In this document: positions 1-6,634 of the stretch, piece after piece | How the letters are laid out: each line of letters starts with the position of its first letter | Numbering within the stretch: the first letter of the stretch is position 1 | Assembly (NCBI GenBank): GCA_023392135.1 | Contig: JAEVZQ010000217.1 | Location: forward strand, 1 to 10,542 | DNA: 10,542 nucleotides | Source of the DNA: Pseudomonadota bacterium | GTDB taxonomy: Bacteria > Pseudomonadota > Alphaproteobacteria > Rhizobiales > Hyphomicrobiaceae | Reading direction: 5' to 3' | Program-made: the position numbers and the translations under genes | The notes under the pieces: generated by a model | What the model was told of the DNA's origin: nothing | The model's input: the letters and a program-made list of their open reading frames with translations, nothing else | The model's database searches: none

Positions 1-662
1 ATCGCGAGCAGGCGGCGCGCCATGTCGTTGATCGGATCTGGGGTGAGTTGCTGCCTGAGGTGAGTGTCGATGCGAGCTACGATCGCCGCTTTGGTCTGGC
101 CAATGTCGACGAGAGCGAAGTCTCTGCGGTCACGGGCCGCGTGACCGTGCCGATCTATCAGGGTGGCGAGGTTTCGGCCCGTGTCCGGCAGGCCAAGCAT
201 ACCCACGTCGCGCGCCTGCAGGAGGTCGAGCAGTTCCGAACCGAGACACTAGCCGACGTGATCGCGTCCTGGGCTCGGATGGAAGCATCACGCGCGCAGA
301 TTACGTCCGACCTGGCCCAGGTTGAAGCCAACCGGGTGGCGCTGGCCGGTGTGCGCGAGGAGGAGCGGGTCGGCCAGCGGACGCTGCTCGACGTGCTGAA
401 CGCCGAGCTGGAGTTGCTCAACGCCGAGGTCAACCTCGCGACGACACGGCGCGATCTGGTGGTCAGCGCCTACACGCTGCTGTCGTCCGTCGGCCGGCTC
501 GATGCGGAGTATCTCACGCTAGGTGCGGCAGTCTACGACCCCGAGGCGCATTATCTCGAGGTTCGCCGTAAGTGGTGGGGCATCAGCATTACGCATGCGG
601 ATGGCCGCCGTGAGAACCTCGACCTGTGGGAGACCTACGGCCAGAACGCTCCCATGAAGTGA
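1..662 (+). CDS. tolC: TolC-family outer-membrane efflux protein, 3' part (5' end outside window)
   Basis: The frame is open from the first base (first full codon at 3) to the TGA at 660-662, giving about 219 C-terminal residues of a protein whose family is usually 420-480 aa. TolC proteins form trimeric channels through the outer membrane and periplasm and serve type I secretion systems and RND or MFS efflux pumps. Seen in the sequence: a strand-like segment 'LLPEVSVDASY', the family turn 'VPIYQGGEVSARVRQAK' (codons from about 147), and the helical signature 'VGQRTLLDVLNAELELLNA' (from 369), all typical of the second TolC repeat. The tail 'HYLEVRRKWWG' resembles C-termini of rhizobial TolC proteins. 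No pump gene lies downstream; the next gene is popZ. In Hyphomicrobiales I recall tolC following a protein-L-isoaspartate methyltransferase gene and preceding popZ-valS, which would lie left of this window. An internal TTG at 48 should not be taken as the start. Confidence 0.93.
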   Translation, partial: REQAARHVVDRIWGELLPEVSVDASYDRRFGLANVDESEVSAVTGRVTVPIYQGGEVSARVRQAKHTHVARLQEVEQFRTETLADVIASWARMEASRAQITSDLAQVEANRVALAGVREEERVGQRTLLDVLNAELELLNAEVNLATTRRDLVVSAYTLLSSVGRLDAEYLTLGAAVYDPEAHYLEVRRKWWGISITHADGRRENLDLWETYGQNAPMK

Positions 663-791
663 GCGAAAGTGCTGGCCTACGCCACAAACTGCGCAGCTCA
701 GTAGGCCCGCCCGGCTCTGTTCTCTGCAGGGCAGCGCACCTGCTTTGGACTACCGACGTTGCGGCGTGGGCTGTCTTGGGGTGTCCGCAGA

Positions 792-839
792 GCTCCGGAT
801 CCGGCGGCAGTCTCTGATCATCAGAGCAGGTCCCGGAGC
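792..839. repeat. Nested inverted repeats, possible terminator or RNA structure after tolC
   Basis: An outer 7-base inverted repeat, GCTCCGG (792-798) with CCGGAGC (833-839), encloses an inner perfect 6-base one, CTCTGA (812-817) with TCAGAG (821-826) around a TCA loop. It starts about 130 bases after the tolC stop. No T-run follows, so it is not a classic intrinsic terminator. It could be a 3' structured end, a processing site or a protein site. Chance pairing is possible in GC-rich DNA. Confidence 0.4.
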
Positions 840-907
840 ACCGCGGTGTGTCATAGCGCGCACCAAAAAAGCCTCACAAAACGCACAATTTCTATGAAGC
901 CAATACA

Positions 908-936
908 TTGATGCCTCCGAGCAATCGGTGTACCAC
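908..936 (+). promoter_or_regulatory. Candidate popZ promoter
   Basis: TTGATG (908-913), a 17-base spacer and TACCAC (931-936) give a weak sigma-70-like pair inside the only AT-rich patch of the gap. The -35 box matches 4 of 6 consensus bases and the -10 box 3 of 6. The start of popZ is about 80 bases downstream. No CtrA-type TTAA-N7-TTAA site was seen. Confidence 0.25.
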
Positions 937-1018
937 AATTGATGAGTTTAGCCTGAGTGTTGCAGGCAGGGCACGCGGCTCGGGCCGGGCGAGAGCCGTC
1001 AAGCAGTGAGGGTGGGGA

Positions 1019-2188
1019 ATGCATAGAGCGGACAAGACGCCCGAGCCGAGCATGGAGGAAATCCTCGCCTCGATCCGCAAGATCATCGCGGAGGAGCCGA
1101 TCGGCTCCCGCGCAGGACCAGAGTCGCAGGATGCGGATGCGGATGGCGAGCCGCCGCTGCCGGCCGGCGATCCCGGGCATCGGGCGGACGGTCCGACGCT
1201 TTCCATACCCTCGCGGAGCGAGGACGACTCCGAGGGGCCGCCCTACAGCGTCGAGGATGCGCTGGCGGATCTGATGGATGACCCACAGCGGCGATCTGGC
1301 CGTGCTGCGGGGAAGGACGAATTTTCAAAGCCCCAGAGTCGGCCAGGCAGCGACGAGGACAGCCGTCCGAGCTGGCTGTTCGGCCGCCAGAGCAGCCCAC
1401 CTGGGGGCGCGCCCCAGTCTCCCGCAGGAGCCTCGACCGGTGCTGATCGCGGGCAGGGCGGCGGGCTGCTGGGGCAACTTGGCAGTCTGCGAGAGAGCCC
1501 CGAGCGAGCGGCGGCTGAGGGCGGGATCTCCGGCACGAGGCCGACGAGCGGCCCGAAACCGCTCGAGATCGGCTCGATCTTTGATCGCCATCGGGAGGCC
1601 GGGCGGCCTGCTCCAGCAGACTTCCCGACCCTGCCGCAGGTCCCCTCGCACGACGTGCCGCGCCCGGCTGCGCCGCGCGTTCCGGCGCGGGAGGGCAGCC
1701 CTGCCAGCGCCCGGGCAGACGAGGGCAGTGCTCCGGTGCCGCCAGCCGCCAGCCCTGCCGCTCCCAGGTCCGCTGCGCCCATGCCCATGGCGCGTTCGCC
1801 GGAGCCGGCAGCTGATCGTGCGCCAGGTCACAAGCCCGAGGAGCGCCTGCGACCCGCTCCATCCGAGCCTGCCGCGAGGCAGGACAAGGCTGCTCCGCTC
1901 GTCGACACGAATCACGGGCAACAGCGGGAGAGGCCGACGGAGGCGGTGAGGACGGCCGTACAGAGCGTCGGCGCAGCATCAGGTAATGAGAAGCCTGTGG
2001 CGTCGCCTGCGCCGCAGCCGTCGACCGAGCCGCCACTGGCGCGCACGCTGGAGGACACGGTGGCGGATCTCCTCCGGCCCATGCTGCGCGAGTGGCTCGA
2101 CGCCAACATGCCCCGCATCGTCGAGAAGGCGCTCCGGGTCGAGCTGGCCGCGAGCGCCAAGCGGCCGGGAACTGACGGAAGCGGCTGA
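1019..2188 (+). CDS. popZ: Polar organizing protein PopZ (DUF2497 family)
   Basis: PopZ self-assembles into a polar microdomain that anchors ParB-parS and recruits cell-cycle regulators; in Agrobacterium it marks the growing pole. Both conserved ends are visible. Residues about 11-26, 'SMEEILASIRKIIAEE', are the N-terminal partner-binding helix. Residues about 344-377 ('LEDTVADLLRPMLREWLDAN', then a Lys/Arg/Leu helix) are the C-terminal oligomerisation helices. Between them lie some 310 residues rich in Pro, Ala, Ser, Gly, Arg and acidic residues, evidently disordered. At 389 aa it is about twice the Caulobacter protein (177 aa as I recall), nearly all in the linker. A short 6-base tandem (GATGCG, about 1128-1148) encodes Asp-Ala-Asp-Ala in the linker. 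The ATG at 1019 is supported by GAGGG at 1008-1012 and by the N-terminal motif starting a few residues in. valS follows after 150 bases. Confidence 0.92.
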   Translation: MHRADKTPEPSMEEILASIRKIIAEEPIGSRAGPESQDADADGEPPLPAGDPGHRADGPTLSIPSRSEDDSEGPPYSVEDALADLMDDPQRRSGRAAGKDEFSKPQSRPGSDEDSRPSWLFGRQSSPPGGAPQSPAGASTGADRGQGGGLLGQLGSLRESPERAAAEGGISGTRPTSGPKPLEIGSIFDRHREAGRPAPADFPTLPQVPSHDVPRPAAPRVPAREGSPASARADEGSAPVPPAASPAAPRSAAPMPMARSPEPAADRAPGHKPEERLRPAPSEPAARQDKAAPLVDTNHGQQRERPTEAVRTAVQSVGAASGNEKPVASPAPQPSTEPPLARTLEDTVADLLRPMLREWLDANMPRIVEKALRVELAASAKRPGTDGSG

Positions 2189-2267
2189 GCGGCGGCTGAT
2201 ACTCGGCTCGTGGCTCTCCAACTTCGCCATGAGACTTCCCTACCAGGGCCTGAGGCGACCGCTCGTG

Positions 2268-2296
2268 TTGACGGGAAGAAGTGCGGGGCGTAGGAC
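2268..2296 (+). promoter_or_regulatory. Candidate valS promoter
   Basis: TTGACG (2268-2273, 5 of 6 to the -35 consensus), a 17-base spacer and TAGGAC (2291-2296, 3 of 6 to TATAAT) lie in the popZ-valS gap. Transcription would start near 2303, leaving a leader of about 36 bases before the valS ATG at 2339. The -10 box lies in the loop and 3' edge of the stem-loop at 2282-2305. Confidence 0.4.
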
Positions 2297-2305
2297 GCCC
2301 CTGCA
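2282..2305 (+). terminator. Stem-loop between popZ and valS, possible popZ terminator
   Basis: TGC-GGGGCG (2282-2290) pairs with CGCCCC-GCA (2296-2301, 2303-2305) around a TAGGA loop, with T2302 bulged: nine base pairs, mostly G-C. Only a broken pyrimidine run (TTCCCCTT) follows, so termination strength is uncertain. A start site near 2303 would keep most of it out of the valS message, so it would act on popZ read-through. Confidence 0.4.
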
Positions 2306-2320
2306 TTCCCCTTGACCTCA

Positions 2321-2333
2321 AATCGGGCCGATT
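2321..2333. repeat. 13-base palindrome at the valS ribosome-binding position
   Basis: AATCGG (2321-2326), a central G, and CCGATT (2328-2333) form a perfect palindrome ending 5 bases before the valS ATG, where a Shine-Dalgarno would be expected. TTGACC occurs twice around it (2312-2317 and 2332-2337), 20 bases apart start to start. It could be an operator or a small hairpin occluding initiation, or chance. Confidence 0.35.
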
Positions 2334-2338
2334 GACCC

Positions 2339-5002
2339 ATGCTCCAGAAGACCTATCAACCTGCCGACATCGAGAAGCGGATCTACCAGGAGTGGGAGAA
2401 CGCGGGTGCGTTCCGCTGCGGCCGGCCGGAGCGGGTCAACGCCGAGCCCTACAGCATCGTCATTCCGCCACCCAACGTCACCGGCTCGCTCCATATGGGG
2501 CACGCGCTCAACAACACGCTGCAAGACATCCTTTGCCGCTTCGAGCGCATGCGCGGCAAGGACGTGCTCTGGCAGCCGGGCACGGATCATGCCGGTATCG
2601 CTACCCAGATGGTCGTCGAGCGGAAGCTGGCTGAGGAGCAGCGTGACCGGCGCCAGATGGGCCGCCAGGCTTTCCTCGATGAGGTCTGGAAGTGGAAGAC
2701 CGAAAGCGGCGGCATGATTCTCAACCAGTTGAAGCGGCTCGGCGCGTCCTGCGACTGGTCCCGCGAGCGCTTCACAATGGACGAGGGCCTGAGCCGTGCG
2801 GTGCTCAAGGTGTTCGTCGAGCTTTACCGGCGCGGCCTCATCTATAAAGACAAGCGCCTCGTCAACTGGGACCCGCGGTTCCAGTCCGCCATCTCGGATC
2901 TCGAGGTGATGCAGGTCGAGGTGAAGGGGAGCCTCTGGCACCTGCGCTATCCGCTCAAAGATGATCCGTCCCGGTTCATCGTCGTCGCCACCACGCGGCC
3001 CGAGACGATGCTCGGCGATACCGCGGTCGCGGTTCACCCGGAGGACGAGCGCTACAAGGATCTCGTCGGGAAGATGGTGGTGCTGCCGCTGGTCGGGCGT
3101 GAATTCCCGATCGTCGCCGACGAGTACTCCCACCCCGGGAAGGGCTCCGGCGCCGTCAAGATCACGCCGGCGCATGACTTCAACGACTTCGAGGTCGGCC
3201 GGCGGCACGACCTGCCGATGATCAATATCTTCGACGCCGAGGCGCGGATCAACGAGAACGCGCCGGAGGCGTATCGAGGACTCGATCGCTTCGAAGCGAG
3301 AAAGCGGGTCATCGCCGATCTCGAAGCGCAGGGGCTCGTCGAAAAGATCGAGCCCTACACGCATACGGTTCCCCATGGCGACCGCTCCGGCGTGCCGATC
3401 GAGCCGTGGCTGACGGACCAATGGTACGTCAACGCGGCCGAGCTGGCCAAAGACGCCATCAGCGCCGTCGAGGACGAACGCACGAAATTTGTCCCGAAGA
3501 ACTGGGAGAAAACCTACTTCGAGTGGATGCGCAACATCCAGCCGTGGTGTATTTCGCGCCAACTCTGGTGGGGGCATCAGATCCCGGCCTGGTATGGTCC
3601 GGATGGCGAGGTTTTCGTCGAGGAAACGGAGAACCTGGCATTGGCCGCGGCGCAGCGGCACTACGGCTCACGCGTCAATCTCGAGCGCGATCCGGATGTG
3701 CTCGATACGTGGTTTTCGTCTGCGCTGTGGCCCTTCTCGACGCTCGGCTGGCCTGACAAGACGCCGGAGCTCGAGCGGTACTACCCGACCAACGTGGTCG
3801 TGACGGGCTTCGACATCATCTTCTTCTGGGTCGCCCGGATGATGATGATGGGCCTCTATTTCCAGCACGACGTGCCCTTTCGCGACGTCTACATCCATGC
3901 CCTCGTTCGCGACGAGAAGGGGCAGAAGATGTCGAAATCCAAGGGGAACGTCATGGACCCCCTGGAGCTCATCGACGCCTACGGGGCCGACGCACTGCGC
4001 TTCACGCTGGCGGCGATGGCGGCACAGGGCCGTGACATCAAGCTCGCCCGCTCCCGCGTCGAGGGCTACCGGAACTTTGCGACCAAGCTCTGGAACGCCG
4101 CGCGCTTCGCGGAGATGAACGAGTGCGTGCGCGTCAAGGGCTTCGACCCTGCAGCAGCAAGGCTGACGGTCAACCGCTGGATTGCCGGCGAAACGGAGCG
4201 GGCGGCCAAAGCTGTCACCGCTGCGATCGAAACCTACAAGTTCAATGAGGCGGCGAGCGCCATCTACGAATTCACCTGGGGCGTCTTCTGCGACTGGTAT
4301 CTCGAGCTGGTGAAGCCGGTGCTCGTCGGGTCCGACGAAGAAGCGAAATCCGAGACGCGCGCCATGGTCGCCTGGGCGCTCGACCAGGTGCTGAAGCTGC
4401 TGCATCCGTTCATGCCGTTCATTACCGAGGATCTGTGGGCGCACATGGTCGAGCATGGAGTCAAGCGCGACGCCATGCTGGTGCTGAGTCCTTGGCCAGA
4501 GCTCGTCGGCCTTGCCGATGCAGCGGCGGACGAGGAGCTTGGCTGGGTCGTCAATCTGGTCGGTGAGGTGCGCTCGGTGCGAGCCGAGATGAACGTGCCG
4601 GCTGGCGCCAAGGTGCCGCTGGTTCTGGTGAGCTCTGCCGATGGGGTTCGCCAGCGCGCCGAGCGGCACGAGGAGACGATCAGCCGCCTCGCTCGCCTGG
4701 GCTCCATCTCGTTCGAGGACGCGGCTCCAAAGGGTGCCGTGTTGATAGCATTCGATGAGACGACCGCAGCGCTGCCTCTTGGCGGCATCATCGACATGGC
4801 AGCCGAGCGCGCCCGGTTGCAGCGCGAGATCGAGAGGACGTCCGGCGAGATCGCCCGCATCGACGCCAAGCTCGCCAACGAGAAGTTCGTCTCGCGCGCT
4901 CCGGAGGAAGTCGTCGAGACCGAACGCGAGCGACGCGCGGACTACCTCGCCCAGAAGATAAAATTCGCCGACGCGCTCGCCAGGCTGGAAGCCGCCGGGT
5001 AG
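2339..5002 (+). CDS. valS: Valine--tRNA ligase (ValRS)
   Basis: This cytoplasmic class I synthetase joins valine to tRNA-Val using ATP and hydrolyses mischarged threonyl-tRNA. The N-terminus 'MLQKTYQPADIEKRIYQEWE' is typical of ValRS. The HIGH motif is HMGH at residues 52-55, preceded by 'PPPNVTGSL'. The editing domain shows 'TTRPETMLGDT' from residue 218 and the family segment 'ITPAHDFNDFEVG'. 'WCISRQLWWGH' and 'DVLDTWFSSALWPFSTLGWP' precede KMSKS at 530-534. A helical anticodon-binding domain follows, then a charged coiled-coil arm over about the last 65 residues. At 887 aa it is shorter than E. coli ValRS (951 aa) because the insertion E. coli carries after KMSKS is absent; nothing catalytic is missing. 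The frame is intact. No good Shine-Dalgarno precedes ATG 2339, but the protein alignment supports this start. It probably has its own promoter in the popZ gap. Confidence 0.98.
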   Translation: MLQKTYQPADIEKRIYQEWENAGAFRCGRPERVNAEPYSIVIPPPNVTGSLHMGHALNNTLQDILCRFERMRGKDVLWQPGTDHAGIATQMVVERKLAEEQRDRRQMGRQAFLDEVWKWKTESGGMILNQLKRLGASCDWSRERFTMDEGLSRAVLKVFVELYRRGLIYKDKRLVNWDPRFQSAISDLEVMQVEVKGSLWHLRYPLKDDPSRFIVVATTRPETMLGDTAVAVHPEDERYKDLVGKMVVLPLVGREFPIVADEYSHPGKGSGAVKITPAHDFNDFEVGRRHDLPMINIFDAEARINENAPEAYRGLDRFEARKRVIADLEAQGLVEKIEPYTHTVPHGDRSGVPIEPWLTDQWYVNAAELAKDAISAVEDERTKFVPKNWEKTYFEWMRNIQPWCISRQLWWGHQIPAWYGPDGEVFVEETENLALAAAQRHYGSRVNLERDPDVLDTWFSSALWPFSTLGWPDKTPELERYYPTNVVVTGFDIIFFWVARMMMMGLYFQHDVPFRDVYIHALVRDEKGQKMSKSKGNVMDPLELIDAYGADALRFTLAAMAAQGRDIKLARSRVEGYRNFATKLWNAARFAEMNECVRVKGFDPAAARLTVNRWIAGETERAAKAVTAAIETYKFNEAASAIYEFTWGVFCDWYLELVKPVLVGSDEEAKSETRAMVAWALDQVLKLLHPFMPFITEDLWAHMVEHGVKRDAMLVLSPWPELVGLADAAADEELGWVVNLVGEVRSVRAEMNVPAGAKVPLVLVSSADGVRQRAERHEETISRLARLGSISFEDAAPKGAVLIAFDETTAALPLGGIIDMAAERARLQREIERTSGEIARIDAKLANEKFVSRAPEEVVETERERRADYLAQKIKFADALARLEAAG

Positions 5003-5106
5003 CGCCCTTCGCGATCAGGCTCGATCGCTGCAGCCCTTGCATTGCAGGCTGGCCCAGGGCACGACTCTGCAGTCGCCACCGTCTATCTCCAATTGTACGT
5101 ATCGGC

Positions 5107-5889
5107 TCAACAGCGGCCGTCGAGCTCGTCGATTCGGCGGGCCAGCACGACGAGATAGGCGAGTAGGAACAGGTAGATGTAGGTTTCGGTAGCTTCGGCA
5201 GGGCGCTGGACGACGGCGGCGAAGAGATTGTTATTGTCCAGCGTCGCGGCGAGCTTGAAGAACAGCATCCCGATGGCGATCGGCGCCAGCGTGGCAGGTG
5301 GCACGAACAGCGCCAGCCGCCCACTGCGGCCGATCGCGCCGCGCCAAGCCAGGAACGGCAGCACCAACCCACCCGTGATGATGGCGATCTCCAGCACAGT
5401 GCGTGGGAACTGATTGAACCACGGACTGATGTTGTGAAGATTGGTCTCCTGCTGCCGGTTGATCTCCGCCCAGTAGTCCGGCGTCGACCAGTGGAAGAAG
5501 TGCTGGCCCCAACTGTGCTCCTCGCCGGCGATGTAGAAGCAGCCGAGCCCCATGAGCACAACGTACCAGAACAGGAGCCGCCGGCCCCGCACGTACGGCT
5601 GGAGGAGCAGCTTCAGAGCGATCAGAGCGCCCGCTAGCGGAATGAGGAAGTGGCCCACCTCGAGGAATCCATAGCCTTCCGGCAGGATCCAGGCGCGGTA
5701 GAACTCCGGCGCGATGGCATTGATGGCCACCAGCGCCACGAGCAGCACGGCAGGCAGGCCAAGCCACCACCGGGCCTGTTCACGACCGGGGTCGCAGGCA
5801 AACGGGCCCGCGACATCGAGCTGCGTGAAGGCAGCTTGCCAGCGGCCGGAGAGGGTGGAGGCGGAGGATGTGCGTTCGGAAGAGGGCAT
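5107..5889 (-). CDS. Unrecognised six-helix inner-membrane protein with EE-x-SWGQ loop motif
   Basis: I cannot name this family. The 260-residue protein has a polar N-terminus (1-40) and about six membrane segments at roughly 41-61, 74-96, 104-121, 164-182, 192-213 and 235-252. Between segments 3 and 4 is a dense polar loop: 'GEEHSWGQHFFHW' (122-134), then 'AEINRQQETNLHN' (141-153). I recall similar EE-I-SWGQ and NLHN loops in other bacterial hypothetical membrane proteins, so this is probably a real conserved family. Clustered Glu, His, Asn and Gln could bind metal or form an active site, but no reaction can be assigned. The frame stays open upstream to 6186 (GTG), but that stretch has weaker codon bias and no protein character; from ATG 5889 third positions are strongly G/C, so I chose that start. 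No clear Shine-Dalgarno is seen. It converges on valS with a 104-base gap. Confidence 0.8.
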   Translation of the reverse strand: MPSSERTSSASTLSGRWQAAFTQLDVAGPFACDPGREQARWWLGLPAVLLVALVAINAIAPEFYRAWILPEGYGFLEVGHFLIPLAGALIALKLLLQPYVRGRRLLFWYVVLMGLGCFYIAGEEHSWGQHFFHWSTPDYWAEINRQQETNLHNISPWFNQFPRTVLEIAIITGGLVLPFLAWRGAIGRSGRLALFVPPATLAPIAIGMLFFKLAATLDNNNLFAAVVQRPAEATETYIYLFLLAYLVVLARRIDELDGRC

Positions 5890-5998
5890 CGAGCTTCGGC
5901 CAACGGAAAATGATGTGAGCCGCCCATCAAAGCAAAAGAACACCTCTAGGGTGCCCCGAGGGACCCCAGCCGCGTCCTGATGCCAATGGAGGGCGGTA

Positions 5999-6023
5999 GC
6001 CACCCGGATGACACCGGAGTGGC
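5999..6023. repeat. Stem-loop, 9 base pairs
   Basis: GCCAC-CCGG (5999-6007) pairs with CCGG-GTGGC (6014-6017, 6019-6023) around ATGACA, with A6018 bulged. It lies about 110 bases upstream of the membrane-protein start and could be in its leader RNA. No T-run follows on either strand, so a terminator is unlikely. Confidence 0.4.
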
Positions 6024-6182
6024 CCTGGCGATCACCATAGCGTAACGCCGCATTGGACAAAATTAAGTACATGCCAAGTCGGATCACGACTGTGTCACTG
6101 GGGCCACGGATTTGCCGGCCATTGCCTCCATTGAGCCACAAAAGCCGAGCACCATGCCTGAACATCAGATGAATGCGGCCGC

Positions 6183-6218
6183 CCACTCGCTGGAAGCTCT
6201 GCTTCAGGTGCCGAGTGG
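6183..6218. repeat. Long stem-loop, about 14 base pairs
   Basis: CCACTCG (6183-6189) pairs with CGAGTGG (6212-6218). Inside, CT (6190-6191) pairs with AG (6206-6207), and GAAGC (6193-6197) pairs with GCTTC (6201-6205) around a TCT loop. G6192 and 6208-6211 are bulged. This is the most complete hairpin in the gap. No T-run follows on either strand. Confidence 0.45.
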
Positions 6219-6315
6219 TGGGTACTGAACGGGATTAATGAGACGAAGGACTGGCCTCCCTGGAGAGCGAAGACGCGTGCGCATGCAGGCACGAGACGCT
6301 TTTCTCGCTGGAAGC
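6186..6315 (+). repeat. 12-base perfect direct repeat pair, 118 bases apart
   Basis: CTCGCTGGAAGC occurs at 6186-6197 and again at 6304-6315. Each copy is the 5' arm of a hairpin: the first in the 6183-6218 stem-loop, the second in CTCG-CTGG / CCAG-CGAG (6304-6311 with 6315-6318 and 6321-6324, AAG loop, GT bulge). Two such copies within one 745-base gap are unlikely by chance alone. Confidence 0.5.
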
Positions 6316-6502
6316 CAGGTCGAGATGGACACCAGAACACTGAACGAGTCCAGTTCGACGACGGAAGGTGCGGCGCGCGTGCTCCATTGCAAAGGCGGCG
6401 CTGCGGCCACCGCTGAGGATCATCGTTTCTTTCGCCCGATCAGCATTGGCCGCCTCGGCCCCGCGATGGTTTGTGTCGGCGGCCCAAGCCTGGTGATGCG
6501 CC

Positions 6503-6515
6503 ATGGTGACACCAT
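6503..6515. repeat. 13-base palindrome, possible operator upstream of the ExoR-like gene
   Basis: ATGGTG (6503-6508), a central A, and CACCAT (6510-6515) form a perfect palindrome about 120 bases before the ATG at 6635. The symmetry suits a dimeric regulator, but no second copy was noticed in the window and no regulator is encoded nearby. Confidence 0.25.
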
Positions 6516-6634
6516 CATGACGGATTCCGAAAAAGGCACGCGAGACCATTTTGTCGACCAATCCGGGCTCGAATCTCAGCGTAAAGCGTGGACCTCGCCT
6601 TTAGATTCACACGGGAGCGGGGCGTTGCGGAAGT

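Larger units (their letters stand above)
663..1018. other. Non-coding stretch between tolC and popZ
   Basis: I see no credible gene in these 356 bases; the short open frames here lack recognisable protein character. The left half is GC-rich and holds nested inverted repeats (792-839). From about 861 to 950 the composition turns AT-rich, with short direct repeats and a possible promoter, followed by a Shine-Dalgarno-like GAGGG at 1008-1012 in front of popZ. The likely reading is a tolC 3' region followed by an independent popZ promoter region. Confidence 0.6.
5890..6634. other. Long gap between divergent genes, structured, no confident gene
   Basis: About 745 bases separate the - strand membrane-protein gene from the + strand ExoR-like gene. 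Open frames on both strands cross it: a - strand extension to 6186, and a + strand frame 6238-6717 of 159 codons that would overlap the ExoR-like ORF. They lack recognisable domains and have mixed codon bias with several AGA, AGG and CGA codons. AT-richer spots lie near 6055-6075 and 6525-6610. Hairpins seen by eye lie at 5949-5966, 5999-6023, 6183-6218, 6304-6324 and 6448-6460. The stretch probably holds the divergent promoters and leaders, and possibly a small RNA; no clear sigma-70 promoter was found. Confidence 0.5.

Noticed and set aside
1083..2321. A 412-codon antisense frame over popZ, plus alternative + strand frames there.
   Set aside because: The translations are Arg/Pro/Ala-rich shadows; the popZ frame has both conserved ends of its family.
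2318..3661. A 447-codon antisense frame over valS (and another at 3668-4669).
   Set aside because: High-GC coding DNA routinely leaves antisense frames open; the translations show no domain and valS is intact.
5003..5106. A terminator between valS and the convergent membrane-protein gene.
   Set aside because: Only short imperfect pairings (such as CAGCC with GGCTG) were found, with no T-run, too weak to call.
5890..6186. N-terminal extension of the six-helix membrane protein from GTG 6186.
   Set aside because: Codon bias is clearly weaker here than from ATG 5889 on, the translation has no signal or membrane segment, and hairpins fall in it. A long start cannot be fully excluded.
6235..6561. 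A 108-codon - strand frame in the gap.
   Set aside because: No recognisable domain, no ribosome-binding site and poor codon bias.
6555..6585. A tRNA T-arm-like stretch (CTCGAATC).
   Set aside because: The flanking bases do not pair as a T stem and no anticodon arm or acceptor stem surrounds it.
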